Notes: a model not told the origin generated them from the letters alone. Counted from the stretch's first letter, positions 46,012-55,848 are shown. The stretch is 64,000 bases of DNA from Klebsiella indica (GCF_005860775.1 NZ_VCHQ01000026.1:1-64000); one strand, 5' to 3'. A program made the numbers and translations.

Positions 46012-47028
46012 ATGTCATTAGTAAAATTTGATGAGATGAAACAAACTGTTAAGCAAGCATTTCTGAATGCTGGTTTAAATGAAAAACAAGCAGATGTTTG
46101 TGCTCAGATTCATACTGAAGCGAGTTGTGATGGTATTTTTTCTCATGGTCTGAATCGTGTTGCTCGTTTCGTTGATTACGTTAAAAAAGGCTGGGTTGAT
46201 GTAAAAGCCGAGCCTAAACAGGTAAAAGCCCTGGGCAGTATGGCTGTTTACGATGGTCAGAGAGGTATTGGTATTACCAACGCACTGTTTGCGATTGACA
46301 GAGCGATGGAGCTTGCCAGCGAATTTGGTATCGGTATCGTTGGTATGCGCAATACCACCCATTGGATGCGTGGTGGTACCTACGGGTGGAAAGCAGCCGA
46401 GAAAGGTTATGCTGCTATTTGCTGGACAAATACAGAATCCTGTATGCCAGCATGGGGTGCCAGAAATCCGCGCCTGGGTAATAACCCCTATGTCATGGCA
46501 GTGCCGATGAAAGAAGGCTCGCTTGTTCTTGATATGGCAATGTCCCAGTACGCTTATGGCAAGTTACAGGTGACTCGCCTTAAAGGTGAGAAATTACCGT
46601 TCCCTGGTGGATTTGATAAAGATGGCAACCTGACAGATGAACCGGGGCCAATCGAAGAATCTATGCGTATTCTGCCAACTGGATACTGGAAAGGTTCTGG
46701 CATGGCAGTTCTGCTGGATGCAATGGCTGCCTTCCTTACCGCAGGTGCTCCGACTAACGAGATCGACAAAATCCAGGAAGGTAGTTGTACCGGGGCCAGC
46801 CAGGTATTTATGGTGTTTGATCCTAAACACTTCGGCGGTAAAGAGTTCAGTGAAAATATGGCAACGAGCGTCGCTGAATATGTGAAGACTTCTACACCAG
46901 CTGAAGGTCAGCGAGATGTGTTCTACCCTGGCGAAATGGAACTGGCTAATCGTGCTAATTTTAGCGCAAATGGTATCCCGGCTGATGATGGTGTCTGGGC
47001 TGAAGTACAACAACTCGCGAAACGGTAA
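46012..47028 (+). CDS. DlgD (YiaK)-like NAD(P)-dependent 2-keto-acid reductase (Ldh_2 family)
   Basis: A 338-residue protein of the malate/L-lactate dehydrogenase type-2 fold, similar throughout to E. coli DlgD, 2,3-diketo-L-gulonate reductase. Shared blocks include FSHGLNRVARFVDYV with the catalytic His, NTTHWMRGGTYGWKAAEKGY, and ILPTGYWKGSGMAVLLD. In E. coli dlgD is followed by yiaL, and the same pair is adjacent here, only 5 bp apart. It probably reduces or oxidises a keto-hexonate in the pathway with RspA/RspB and YdfI. Confidence 0.87.
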   Translation: MSLVKFDEMKQTVKQAFLNAGLNEKQADVCAQIHTEASCDGIFSHGLNRVARFVDYVKKGWVDVKAEPKQVKALGSMAVYDGQRGIGITNALFAIDRAMELASEFGIGIVGMRNTTHWMRGGTYGWKAAEKGYAAICWTNTESCMPAWGARNPRLGNNPYVMAVPMKEGSLVLDMAMSQYAYGKLQVTRLKGEKLPFPGGFDKDGNLTDEPGPIEESMRILPTGYWKGSGMAVLLDAMAAFLTAGAPTNEIDKIQEGSCTGASQVFMVFDPKHFGGKEFSENMATSVAEYVKTSTPAEGQRDVFYPGEMELANRANFSANGIPADDGVWAEVQQLAKR

Positions 47029-47033
47029 TTATT

Positions 47034-47495
47034 ATGATTACAGGTAATATTGAACAGATAAATAAATCTCAGGTCGAACTACCTTGTGTTATTTATGAGG
47101 TGCTCAGTGCAATTAAAGCACTGGATTTTTCAGTACATTTGAATGGCCAGAATGAAATAAACGGCGTTATTTTTAAGACGTTTACAGTTGATACCGATCT
47201 TCCTGAGAACCGTACTCCTGAAACTCATAAAAACTTTATTGATGTGCAGTTTGTTATTTCTGGTGACGAATGGATTGAATTCGGTTGTCTTGGCGATACG
47301 AAGCCCTGTGTGGAAAAACCAGAAGACGATAACTATTTCTATGACCGCGCAACGCTTAAGCTGAATGACGTAAAACTGACTGATGGTGATTTTATTATCT
47401 TCTTCCCATGGGATATACATTCACCTTTATGTCACAAAAATAGCAGTAGTAAAGTCAGAAAAATAGTCGCTAAAGTCCCTATCTCTGCGTTGTAA
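47034..47495 (+). CDS. YiaL/YhcH-family cupin (DUF386)
   Basis: A 153-residue beta-barrel protein of the YhcH/YiaL/EbgC family. The metal-binding pocket blocks NFIDVQFVISGDEWIEF and DGDFIIFFPWDIHSPLCHK are present. Family members are implicated in anomer or isomer handling of sugar acids; EbgC binds sugars. It follows the DlgD-like gene by 5 bp and ends the A/T-rich operon, with a strong terminator behind it. Confidence 0.87.
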   Translation: MITGNIEQINKSQVELPCVIYEVLSAIKALDFSVHLNGQNEINGVIFKTFTVDTDLPENRTPETHKNFIDVQFVISGDEWIEFGCLGDTKPCVEKPEDDNYFYDRATLKLNDVKLTDGDFIIFFPWDIHSPLCHKNSSSKVRKIVAKVPISAL

Positions 47496-47507
47496 GAATT
47501 AGTCTCA

Positions 47508-47532
47508 GCCGGGCTTTGAGCCCGGCGTTTTT
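47508..47532 (+). terminator. Terminator after the rsp-linked operon
   Basis: GCCGGGC, loop TTTGA, GCCCGGC, then GTTTTT: a clear intrinsic terminator 12 bp after the YiaL-like gene, closing the rspA-rspB-transporter-dehydrogenase-YiaL unit. Confidence 0.85.
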
Positions 47533-47578
47533 CTATCTCTGAATCCCTGTGTGCTGAAACTATCATCATTCACATCTT

Positions 47579-47591
47579 CTTGTATGGTAGT
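47579..47591 (+). promoter_or_regulatory. Candidate RspR operator upstream of ydfI
   Basis: CTTGTATGGTAGT, identical to the 13-mer upstream of rspA. A half-site TATACCAATT of the UxuR/ExuR operator type follows at 47611-47620, so two GntR-family regulators may meet here. Confidence 0.55.
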
Positions 47592-47696
47592 TGATGAAAA
47601 TCAAAGTTGTTATACCAATTGCGTGAGATGGTTTTACATCACAAAGGCCTTCTCACTGAGAATGAAAAATCCTGAAATCATAATATGAGAGTCACC

Positions 47697-49160
47697 ATGG
47701 AAAACATGCTTTTAACAGCTAACGCCACGCTGCCGTCTTACGACCGGAGCCGCCTGGTTCCGCGTATCGTTCATCTGGGCTTTGGGGCATTTCATCGCGC
47801 CCATCAGGCCGTCTATGCCGATATTCTCGCAACTGAGCACAACAGCGACTGGGGCTATACGGAGGTCAATCTGATTGGCGGCGAACAGCAGATCGCCGAC
47901 CTGCAACAGCAGGATTTACTCTACACCGTCGCTGAAATGTCAGCAGATGCCTGGACCGCCCGAGTTGTTGGCGTCGTTAAACAGGCAATGCACGTCCAGG
48001 TTGATGGTCTGGAAAGCGTGCTGGCGAAAATGTGTGAGCCACAGGTTGCTATTGTCTCATTGACCATCACCGAAAAAGGTTACTGTCACTCGCCGGCCAG
48101 CGGAGAGCTACAGCTGGATCACCCGCTGATTGCCGCTGACTTACAACATCCTCATCAGCCAAAATCGGCGCCGGGGGTAGTGGTTGAAGCGCTGGCGCGA
48201 CGCAAAGCGGCAGGGCTGGCGGGGTTCAGCGTGATGTCCTGCGACAATATGCCCGAGAATGGTCATGTGATGCGTAATGTGGTCTGCGCCTACGCCCGGG
48301 CGATTGACGCCGATCTGGCCGAGTGGATTGTGCATAACGTCACCTTTCCATCGACAATGGTTGACCGTATCGTCCCGGCGGTGACCGCAGAGACGCTGGA
48401 TAAAATTGAGCAGCTTACCGGTGTTCGCGATCCGGCTGCCGTCGCCTGCGAGCCGTTCCGTCAGTGGGTCATTGAAGATAATTTTGTCGCGGGTCGTCCT
48501 GAATGGGAAAAAGCGGGTGCTGAGCTGGTTTCTGATGTCCTGCCGTTTGAAGAGATGAAACTGCGTATGTTAAACGGCAGCCACTCCTTCCTCGCTTATC
48601 TGGGGTATCTGGCCGGGTATCAGCACATCAATGACTGTATGCTTGACGATAACTATCGCCGGGCTGCCCATGCGCTGATGCTGGATGAACAGGCACCGAC
48701 CCTGAAAGTGCAGGGCGTTGATCTGGCGCGTTATGCCGGGTTACTTATTGACCGCTATAGTAATCCCGCGCTGAAGCACCGTACCTGGCAGATCGCGATG
48801 GACGGCAGCCAGAAGCTACCGCAGCGTATGCTGGATTCGGTTCGCTGGCATCTGGAGCGGGGCAGTGACTTTAGACTGCTGGCGATGGGAGTTGCTGGCT
48901 GGATGCGCTATGTTAGCGGCGTTGACGACCAGGGACAGGCGATTGAGATTTCTGACCCACTCTTACCGGTCATTCAGCATGCGGTACAACACAGTACAGA
49001 CGGTGAAGACCGGGTAAAGGCGCTGCTGGCGATAGACGCTATTTTTGGCCAACGCCTGAGCCAGTCGCCTCGCTTCGTTGACGAGGTCATCGGCGCCTAT
49101 ATGTCACTGCAAAAGTATGGCGCAAAAGCGACAGTGGCAGCCTGGGCGCAGGCTAACTAA
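47697..49160 (+). CDS. ydfI: YdfI, D-mannonate oxidoreductase-like (UxuB/mannitol dehydrogenase family)
   Basis: A long-chain polyol dehydrogenase of 487 residues, close to E. coli YdfI. It has [20 protein letters not shown] for cofactor binding, [14 protein letters not shown] and [21 protein letters not shown], the latter carrying the catalytic Lys/His region. It interconverts D-mannonate or a related hexonate with fructuronate-type keto-acids. Start at 47697 ([13 protein letters not shown]), matching E. coli; the ATG at 47685 is less likely. It has its own promoter region downstream of a terminator and shares the rspA-type motif. Confidence 0.9.
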   Translation: MENMLLTANATLPSYDRSRLVPRIVHLGFGAFHRAHQAVYADILATEHNSDWGYTEVNLIGGEQQIADLQQQDLLYTVAEMSADAWTARVVGVVKQAMHVQVDGLESVLAKMCEPQVAIVSLTITEKGYCHSPASGELQLDHPLIAADLQHPHQPKSAPGVVVEALARRKAAGLAGFSVMSCDNMPENGHVMRNVVCAYARAIDADLAEWIVHNVTFPSTMVDRIVPAVTAETLDKIEQLTGVRDPAAVACEPFRQWVIEDNFVAGRPEWEKAGAELVSDVLPFEEMKLRMLNGSHSFLAYLGYLAGYQHINDCMLDDNYRRAAHALMLDEQAPTLKVQGVDLARYAGLLIDRYSNPALKHRTWQIAMDGSQKLPQRMLDSVRWHLERGSDFRLLAMGVAGWMRYVSGVDDQGQAIEISDPLLPVIQHAVQHSTDGEDRVKALLAIDAIFGQRLSQSPRFVDEVIGAYMSLQKYGAKATVAAWAQAN

Positions 49161-49172
49161 CTGTCGATCTGG

Positions 49173-49192
49173 TGCCGCCGGTTTCGGCGGCA
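49173..49192 (+). terminator. Weak terminator-like hairpin after ydfI
   Basis: TGCCGCC and GGCGGCA pair around a GGTTTC loop, followed by TTGTTATC. Position fits the ydfI end; the T tail is poor. Confidence 0.45.
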
Positions 49193-49439
49193 TTGTTATC
49201 ATTTAGGCTCTCTTGCCGGTATTGCCGCCAGTATCAGTCAAGTCTGTTGTTATTAATGGTAAATATTGATCCAGATCGTTGAAAATACATAACTTTAGCT
49301 AACAATAACTAAATATAAATAATTGATATTTATTTTAATGGATTAAATATTTATTTTGCTGATTAATCGTTCTCTTACTGAAATAGATATGTCATGATGA
49401 GCTAACTCACTAAGTTTGTTCAGAAAAGGAGAACGGGCA

Positions 49440-49871
49440 ATGTACAAAAAAATATTGTTACCCGTAGATGTTTTTGAAATGGATTTAAGCGATAAAGCCG
49501 TTCGTCATGCACAGTTTTTGGCCTCAGCGGATGACGGGGAGATAACCTTGCTTAACGTTCTGCCGAACAGCAGTCGTTCTATTCTGCGGGGCTTTGCGGC
49601 CGATATTCGTAAGTTTGAAGTTTATATGCGTGAAGAGTCAGAGAAAAAAATGCAGACGCTGGTCCGTCTGTTTTCCATTCCTGCGGAGCGAATTCACTCC
49701 CGGGTGGTGTTTGGCAACGTACGTGATGAAATTTTAGCGATGAGTAACGCCGGAGACTTTGACGTCATCGTGATTGGCTCGCGTAAACCCGGTATTTCTA
49801 CCCATCTGTTGGGCTCTAACGCTGAGTCTGTTTTGCGTCACGCCAGCATTCCGGTGCTGGTGGTGAGATAA
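49440..49871 (+). CDS. UspG-like universal stress protein
   Basis: A 143-residue UspA-superfamily protein, closer to UspG than to UspF: it begins [20 protein letters not shown] and ends [20 protein letters not shown], with the ATP-binding loop [18 protein letters not shown]. Start at 49440 with a strong AAGGAG upstream. The insertion of a Usp gene between ydfI and rspR is not in E. coli K-12, so it is a paralogue in an accessory position. An A/T-rich upstream stretch (49250-49380) and a downstream terminator make it monocistronic. Confidence 0.88.
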   Translation: MYKKILLPVDVFEMDLSDKAVRHAQFLASADDGEITLLNVLPNSSRSILRGFAADIRKFEVYMREESEKKMQTLVRLFSIPAERIHSRVVFGNVRDEILAMSNAGDFDVIVIGSRKPGISTHLLGSNAESVLRHASIPVLVVR

Positions 49872-49892
49872 TATCGGTACCATAAACCTGTG

Positions 49893-49922
49893 GCGGCAGA
49901 GATAAAATCTGCCGCTGTTTTT
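49893..49922 (+). terminator. Terminator of the UspG-like gene
   Basis: GCGGCAGA, loop GATAAAA, TCTGCCGC, then TGTTTTT, starting 22 bp after the stop. It lies just beyond the convergent rspR stop. Confidence 0.8.
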
Positions 49923-49933
49923 AGTCCTGGCTT

Positions 49934-50620
49934 TTAATCATCGCTGAACCAGTCGCTATTTTCCTGACGAATAAGTAAAACCGATTCGCTGATTTCCTGC
50001 AAATGCAAACTCATCGCTTTTTCCACCGCCTCCGCATCGTGGACCTGCAGCGGCTGGAAAATATCATAATGCTGGCGCAGCAACATTTCCGGGGAAGAAA
50101 TATGATCGAGGCTCATATAACGAACCCGGTCAATCGTCGCTTTAATATTTTCAACAGTATCCCAGGCCAATTGACACTCAGCAATGACGGACAGCTTCTG
50201 GTGAAATTCGTCATCGAGGAGGAAAAAATCATTTAACTGTTGACGTTCGACTGCAGTACGTTGCTGATTAAGATTTTGTTCCAGTTGATACAGTTGTTTA
50301 TCATTTATCATTCCGGCGGCGCGGCGAGCGACGGCACATTCAATGGCCTGGCGGACAAAGCAGCCGTTACGTACCTGGGCGAGGGAAATCTTATTCACAT
50401 AACTGCCGCGCTGTGGCCGAATTTGAATCAGGCCGTTTTCCGCCAGTTTAATAAAGGCTTCACGTACCGGCTGACGAGAAACGTCAAAACGCACGGAGAC
50501 TTCCTTTTCAGATAATGGGGTGCCTGGCGGAATCAGACAATGGACGATATCCCGACGAAGGATACGGTAAATTTGCTGGTTTACAGGCTGTGTCGGATTC
50601 AGTTGGGATTCTGCGGCCAT
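49934..50620 (-). CDS. rspR: RspR (YdfH), GntR/FadR-type repressor of rspAB
   Basis: A 228-residue GntR-family regulator, nearly colinear with E. coli RspR. The N-terminal winged helix ([21 protein letters not shown], about residues 37-57) is followed by an FCD effector domain with metal-site residues in DDEFHQKLS and [12 protein letters not shown]. In E. coli it represses rspAB. The identical 13-mer upstream of rspA and ydfI here suggests that both transcripts are its targets. Confidence 0.92.
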   Translation of the reverse strand: MAAESQLNPTQPVNQQIYRILRRDIVHCLIPPGTPLSEKEVSVRFDVSRQPVREAFIKLAENGLIQIRPQRGSYVNKISLAQVRNGCFVRQAIECAVARRAAGMINDKQLYQLEQNLNQQRTAVERQQLNDFFLLDDEFHQKLSVIAECQLAWDTVENIKATIDRVRYMSLDHISSPEMLLRQHYDIFQPLQVHDAEAVEKAMSLHLQEISESVLLIRQENSDWFSDD

Positions 50621-50682
50621 TGATGATTACTTTTTTATGAGAAATATGCGCTATTTTACGCGTTTTTTGCTTTCCAGCCCAG

Positions 50683-50702
50683 ACCCGGCCATGAGGCCGG
50701 GT
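50683..50702 (-). terminator. Hairpin after ydfG
   Basis: ACCCGGCC, loop TCAT, GGCCGGGT on the minus strand, 8 bp beyond the ydfG stop. No T run follows, so it may protect the 3' end rather than terminate. Confidence 0.4.
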
Positions 50703-50710
50703 AACAGGAC

Positions 50711-51460
50711 TTAACCCTGACGGTATACGCTCAGCCCGCCGAAGCTTTGGCTGACCGGCATCATCTCCAGGGTGTTGATGTTAACGTGTTCTGGCAGCGT
50801 GGCCACCCACCAGACCGCTTCGGTCACATCTTCCGGCGTCAGCGCCTGGGTATTTTCATAGGCTTTACTGGCTTTGGTATCATCGCCCTTAAAGCGTACG
50901 TTGGAAAACTCGGTTCCACCGACCAGTCCCGGTTCGATGTCAGTGACGCGCACGGCGGTGCCATGAAGGTCGGTACGCAGATTCAGAGTGAACTGGCGCA
51001 CAAACGCTTTGGTCGCACCATAGACATTACCGCCAGCATAAGGCCAGTTACCGGCCGTTGAGCCGATATTTATAATATGGCCGCGATTGCGCTCAACCAT
51101 ACCCGGCAGAACGGCGCGCGTCATATAGACCAGTCCTTTATTGTTGGTATCGATCATGTCTTCCCAGTCTTCCACGCTGGCTTTGTGCGCTGGTTCGAGG
51201 CCCAGCGCCAGGCCGGCATTATTGACAAGAATGTCAATCGATTGCCATTCCGTAGGTAGCCCGGCGATCATCTCTTCGATAGCCGCACGATTACGCACAT
51301 CCAGTTGCGCGGTATAAACGTTACCGCCCAACTCATCCTTCAGCGTTTTCAGGCGTTCTTCGCGACGCCCGGTGGCAATCACTTTGTGGCCGTTAGCGAT
51401 AAAACGGCGAGTAATACTTTCACCAAAACCTGCAGTTGCACCGGTAACCAGGATAATCAT
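50711..51460 (-). CDS. ydfG: YdfG, NADP-dependent 3-hydroxy acid dehydrogenase
   Basis: A 249-residue short-chain dehydrogenase, near-identical to E. coli YdfG, which oxidises L-allo-threonine, serine and 3-hydroxy acids and reduces malonic semialdehyde. Cofactor motif MIILVTGATAGFGESITRRF; catalytic Tyr-Lys in NVYGATKAFVRQF. Start at 51460 with TGAGGAACAG upstream; the frame extends further but the conserved start is MIILVTG. Confidence 0.95.
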   Translation of the reverse strand: MIILVTGATAGFGESITRRFIANGHKVIATGRREERLKTLKDELGGNVYTAQLDVRNRAAIEEMIAGLPTEWQSIDILVNNAGLALGLEPAHKASVEDWEDMIDTNNKGLVYMTRAVLPGMVERNRGHIINIGSTAGNWPYAGGNVYGATKAFVRQFTLNLRTDLHGTAVRVTDIEPGLVGGTEFSNVRFKGDDTKASKAYENTQALTPEDVTEAVWWVATLPEHVNINTLEMMPVSQSFGGLSVYRQG

Positions 51461-51632
51461 CTTACTGTTCCTCAACGCTTTTTGTGTCTTCATACCATAG
51501 CACGCGATCCCGGCGACGGGTAATGGAAATCATCTGCTAAAACGGGATATTTGCGGCGGGGCGTGGCGTAATCATTGCTGTCAATCAACGAGTTGCCTAA
51601 TCTTACAGAATAATCGTGTCCAGGAGATGATG

Positions 51633-53678
51633 ATGTTGGAAAACAATCCTTTTTTAAACGTCAGCCTGCTGCCTTATCAGGCCCCGCCTTTCGATCTGAT
51701 CGACGTGAGCCATTACCGTCCGGCCTTTGACGAAGGTGTGCGGCGTCAGCGGGAAGAGATTACCTCAATTGTTAATAATCCGGCAGCGGCGGATTTTTCT
51801 AATACGCTGGTGGCGCTTGAGCAGAGCGGTCAGATGCTGGCGAGGGTGACGAATGTCTTTTTCGCCATGGCAGGTGCGAACACCAACCCGACAATTCAGG
51901 CGCTGGATGAACAGTTCTCCGCTGAACTGGCTGAGCTGAGCAATGACATCTGGCTTAATGATGCGCTGTTTCAGCGAGTGAAAACAGTATGGGAAAGGCG
52001 AGAGACGCTCTCTCTGGATGCCGAGTCCCGCCGTCTGCTGGAGGTAACCTGGCAGCGTTTTACTCTCGCGGGCGCGATGCTGGACGACGCGCAAAAAACG
52101 ATGCTGCGGGGGCTGAATACCGAAGCGGCCGGGCTGCAAAGTCAGTTTCAGCAGCGTTTGCTGGCGGCGGCGAAGTCGGGCGGGCTGGTGGTCGAATATG
52201 CACACCAGCTTACGGGACTTCGTGAAGATGAGATTCTCGCCGCGGCAGAAGCGGCACAGGAAAAAGGGCTAAGCGGGGGCTGGTTTCTTTCTTTACTCAA
52301 TACCACGCAACAGCCTGCGCTGCTCGCATTACAGGACAGGCAGACGCGGGAAAATCTGTTTGCAACGGGCTGGACGCGAAATCAGAAAGGCGATGCCAAT
52401 GATACGCGGGAACTGGTTCTGCGACTGGCGGGGCTCCGTGCGCGTAAAGCGCAATTGCTGGGCGCTGACGATTTTGCCAGTTGGTCGATGGCGGATCAGA
52501 TGGCGGGCACGCCGGCAGCGGCCTTTGCTTTTATGCGGCGAATCGCGCCGGCGGCGCGAGCCAGAGCAGAGAGGGAACTGGCCGATATTCAGCAGGTGAT
52601 TGATGATGAAGGCGGTGATTTCCGCGCGGCGGCCTGGGACTGGCTCTATTATGCAGAGCAGGTGCGTCGGGCGAGATTTACTATCGACGAGGCGCAGCTA
52701 AAACCCTATTTTGCTCTTGACCGTGTCCTGCGCGATGGCGTGTTCTGGGCTGCAACCCAGCTCTTCGGCATTCGCTTCGTTGAGCGCTTTGATATTCCGG
52801 TTTATCACCCGGACGTACGGGTTTGGGAAATTTTTGACGCTAACGGGAAAGGAATTGCGCTGTTCTACGGTGACTATTTTTCGCGTGACAGCAAAAGTGG
52901 TGGGGCGTGGATGGGCGTTTTTGTCGAGCAATCCACGCTCCGTGCGCAGCGGCCGGTTATTTACAACGTCTGCAACTACCAGAAACCTAAAGCAGGTCAC
53001 AGCGCATTGCTTTCCTGGGATGAGGTTATCACGTTATTCCATGAATTTGGCCATACGCTGCACGGCCTGTTTGCCAGCCAGCGGTACGCCAGTTTGTCAG
53101 GGACGAATACGCCGCGGGATTTTGTCGAGTTTCCTTCGCAGATTTATGAACACTGGGCCAGCGAGCCGCAGGTGTTTGCCCATTATGCGCGGCATCACCA
53201 GACTGGCGAGCCGATGCCTGAAGCGCTGCGCGACGGCATGTTCCGCGCGGCGAAGTTTAATAAAGGCTACGACATGAGTGAACTGCTGGCAGCCGCGCTG
53301 CTGGATATGCACTGGCACAGCGTGAAGGCAGACACGCTGCCTCTGGATGTTGATACTTTTGAAGCCGCATCCTTGCATGCGGAAAAGATGGATTTGCCTG
53401 CCGTCCCGCCACGTTATCGCAGCAGCTATTTCTCCCATATCTTCGGCGGCGGTTATGCGGCAGGCTATTACGCCTATCTGTGGACCCAGATGCTGGCGGA
53501 TGACGGCTATCAGTGGTTTGTCGAACAGGGCGGTTTAACCCGTGAAAATGGCCAGCGTTTCCGTGAAGCAATTCTGTCACGCGGGAATAGCACTGATTTA
53601 GCGGAACTTTACCGCCAGTGGCGCGGGCACGATCCTGAAATTGGCCCGATGCTGGAAAATCGCGGGCTCAGCGAGTAG
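51633..53678 (+). CDS. dcp: Dcp, dipeptidyl carboxypeptidase II
   Basis: A 681-residue M3-family zinc peptidase that removes C-terminal dipeptides. The metal site HEFGHTLHGLFA is present with DFVEFPSQIYEHWA; SYFSHIFGGGYAAGYYAYLW is the substrate-binding signature. Similar to E. coli Dcp throughout. Three ATGs lie in tandem (51627, 51630, 51633). I chose the third because AGGAG is best spaced from it and the distance to the conserved NPFL matches E. coli. Confidence 0.93.
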   Translation: MLENNPFLNVSLLPYQAPPFDLIDVSHYRPAFDEGVRRQREEITSIVNNPAAADFSNTLVALEQSGQMLARVTNVFFAMAGANTNPTIQALDEQFSAELAELSNDIWLNDALFQRVKTVWERRETLSLDAESRRLLEVTWQRFTLAGAMLDDAQKTMLRGLNTEAAGLQSQFQQRLLAAAKSGGLVVEYAHQLTGLREDEILAAAEAAQEKGLSGGWFLSLLNTTQQPALLALQDRQTRENLFATGWTRNQKGDANDTRELVLRLAGLRARKAQLLGADDFASWSMADQMAGTPAAAFAFMRRIAPAARARAERELADIQQVIDDEGGDFRAAAWDWLYYAEQVRRARFTIDEAQLKPYFALDRVLRDGVFWAATQLFGIRFVERFDIPVYHPDVRVWEIFDANGKGIALFYGDYFSRDSKSGGAWMGVFVEQSTLRAQRPVIYNVCNYQKPKAGHSALLSWDEVITLFHEFGHTLHGLFASQRYASLSGTNTPRDFVEFPSQIYEHWASEPQVFAHYARHHQTGEPMPEALRDGMFRAAKFNKGYDMSELLAAALLDMHWHSVKADTLPLDVDTFEAASLHAEKMDLPAVPPRYRSSYFSHIFGGGYAAGYYAYLWTQMLADDGYQWFVEQGGLTRENGQRFREAILSRGNSTDLAELYRQWRGHDPEIGPMLENRGLSE

Positions 53679-54286
53679 CGCGTTTTGTCGAGTCAAAGGA
53701 AACCGGACTTGATACCCAATGCCGGTCAGTTAAGCGAGCCATCGGCGTTTTATGCTGTTTTGTTTACTGCTCCGATGCAGTGCGAGGGCTGATGGATATC
53801 GCCTGTTTTTTCATGACATTCAGCCCCCGGCTGGCCGCTGACTGAGTGCGGCATCACCGATGGGGGTGGGGGCATCAAGGAGTGGCCGCCAGCACGGCGG
53901 CCCAGAGGGTGGAATCACTTCCCCAAATAAATTTTAAATTCTGAGAAAATCACAGGCTATCAGAGCCGTCTGGACGTGTGCGTTGGTATCGGTGCTACTG
54001 TTAGCAGTGACAGAAGGTGTGTCACTTTTAGTCGAAATTTTTCTTTTATGATGTTATTTATCATTTTGTTTTTAAAGGATTAACTCTGACGTTTTGACGT
54101 TAAAAAGCAAAGGTCAGACAAAATATAGCACGCCGCATAGACATTACTAACTGTATGGTTAATATTGATTGCAGCAGCATTGACCGTATTCTCCCTCCTA
54201 CCGTCAATTATCCTGGTATTCCGGGATGACTGCGCTTGTTGCTTAGCTGCAATATCCTGTTCATTCGGCCAATGGAGTGAATAATC
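53679..54286. other. Gene-free region after dcp with IS-end-like sequence
   Basis: About 600 bp with no supportable gene. AATGCCGGTCAGTTAAG at 53718-53734 resembles, with one mismatch, the end of IS4 as I remember it (AATGCCGATCAGTTAAG). Beyond it the sequence has no transposase frame and becomes A/T-rich towards the LysR gene. It is probably a decayed insertion site on the edge of the accessory region. Confidence 0.4.
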
Positions 54287-55180
54287 GTGAATAAAGTACT
54301 GCGGGACATGCCATTATTTATCGCCGTCGCCCGGCATAAAAGCTTCACCAGAGCCGCAGATACCCTCGGTATGCCTGTTTCCACGCTTTCGAGCAGAATA
54401 AGTTCTATGGAAAAACGGCTGGGAATCCCCTTGTTGGTGCGGAACTCACGGAATGTTGAGGTGACGGAAAGCGGGAAGATCTTTTTCAAGCGATGCGAGA
54501 CGATCGTTGCCGAAGCCGACGATGCCTGTGAAAATCTCGCCCGCGAAGCTAACGTTGCTGCCGGGTGCGTGCGTTTCGCTGTCGCCGGGGATATCTACCA
54601 CAGCTATCTTCAGGGCGTGGTGGGGAATTTCACCGCGCGATGGCCCGATATATGTTTGCATGTTACGTTTTCTTCTCGCTGGGTCGATTTGCTGTTAGAA
54701 CCCTATGATTTGGACATCAGGGCTGGCATCCTGCCTGATTCCGGGCTGAGAGTGCATACACTGGCATCGCTGCAACCTTCGCTTTATTGTTCCCCTTCGT
54801 TACTGAAACGTTATCCCACCCCGCAACGCCCGGCGGATCTTGCCGGTTTACCCTGCATCGCCGTCTCCCAGCAGGGTAATGTATGGGTGATGAGTAACGG
54901 TGACAAAAAAGAAAGTACGCTCATCCACCCGGCTCACACCGTTAATAACCCCAATCTGGCACTGGAGATTGCGCTGGCGGGGAGCGGCATAACCTGGGCG
55001 GACCCGCCGATGGTCGCCGGATATTTAGCCGCAGGGCAGCTTGTTCCGGTGTTGGCGGGGTGGGTATTTCCCAGCGTGGATCTCAGCGTAGTCATGGCAA
55101 ATAGCCAGTTACCGAAACGCGTCAGGCTGTTTGTCGACTTTCTGGTGGAGCACTGTAAAAAAATGAACCGCATGCTTTGA
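54287..55180 (+). CDS. LysR-type regulator next to the molybdenum hydroxylase cluster
   Basis: A 297-residue LysR regulator: MNKVLRDMPLFIAVARHKSF, helix-turn-helix FTRAADTLGMPVSTLSSRIS, and an effector domain with LLLEPYDLDIRAGILPDSGL typical of the subgroup that includes AaeR/DsdC-like proteins. The start is a GTG at 54287. It is co-oriented with the hydroxylase operon 850 bp downstream and is the nearest candidate regulator, but the gap is filled with repeat debris, so the link is tentative. Confidence 0.85.
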   Translation: MNKVLRDMPLFIAVARHKSFTRAADTLGMPVSTLSSRISSMEKRLGIPLLVRNSRNVEVTESGKIFFKRCETIVAEADDACENLAREANVAAGCVRFAVAGDIYHSYLQGVVGNFTARWPDICLHVTFSSRWVDLLLEPYDLDIRAGILPDSGLRVHTLASLQPSLYCSPSLLKRYPTPQRPADLAGLPCIAVSQQGNVWVMSNGDKKESTLIHPAHTVNNPNLALEIALAGSGITWADPPMVAGYLAAGQLVPVLAGWVFPSVDLSVVMANSQLPKRVRLFVDFLVEHCKKMNRML

Positions 55181-55583
55181 CCCTCTCAGAACACGACAGG
55201 CGTCAAGGCCGATGCCATCCTTACTGATTCAGCCTGCTTATTGGTCCAGCACGTCGACACAGGGACGATCAACCCGTACATTGATGCATGGACAACCGTG
55301 TAGTATCAATGTGCAAAGCGTTTTTCGCCTCTTTCATTCCATTTTTTGAATGTAACTTTCCATTTTTCCTCTGTATCCATATTCAGAGTAGTGTTAAATT
55401 CAATTCATCCAGATAATGACCGATTGCGTTTTCATGGTTATTTATTCAGGGCTGACGGCGTCACGGCTAAGGGTAAGAAAAATAAATATATGTTGCGCAT
55501 TATCTAAAAAATGTTGGGTAATTGCTGCCTCAACAGATAAGTATTCCTGTCGCTTGTTTTTAATTGTCATTTTTATTGGATTA

Positions 55584-55711
55584 TACCCTAAATTATTCGA
55601 GTTGCAGGAAGGCGGCGACGCAGTGAATCCCCGGGAGCGTACTCCAGTACGTGACTGGGGTGAACGAGGAAAGCCAACGCACATGCAACTTGAAGTATGA
55701 CGGGTATATAT
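55584..55711 (+). repeat. ERIC (IRU) element
   Basis: Bounded by TATACCC at the left and GACGGGTATA at the right, with the ERIC core GTGAATCCCCGGGAGCGTAC, GTGACTGGGGTGAACGAGG and AAGCCAACGCACATGCAACT. It is in the opposite orientation to the ERIC beside ynfD. Confidence 0.88.
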
Positions 55712-55848
55712 TAACTACACGTTTATACCCGTCATATTTCAGTAACGTCTGGGGATTGATGAGGGATACCCATGACCCTCACCAGAGATCAGCCTTTGGA
55801 GTCAGCGCTGTTCAAATCGGCTAACTGTTTGTCCTGCTGCTCGAATTA

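Noticed and set aside
54208-54489. A 93-codon minus-strand frame opposite the LysR start
   Set aside because: It is antisense to the conserved helix-turn-helix of the LysR gene and therefore a shadow.
55416-55700. A 94-codon plus-strand frame before the hydroxylase operon
   Set aside because: Its C-terminal third is ERIC repeat sequence and the rest has no recognisable features, so it is a chance frame.
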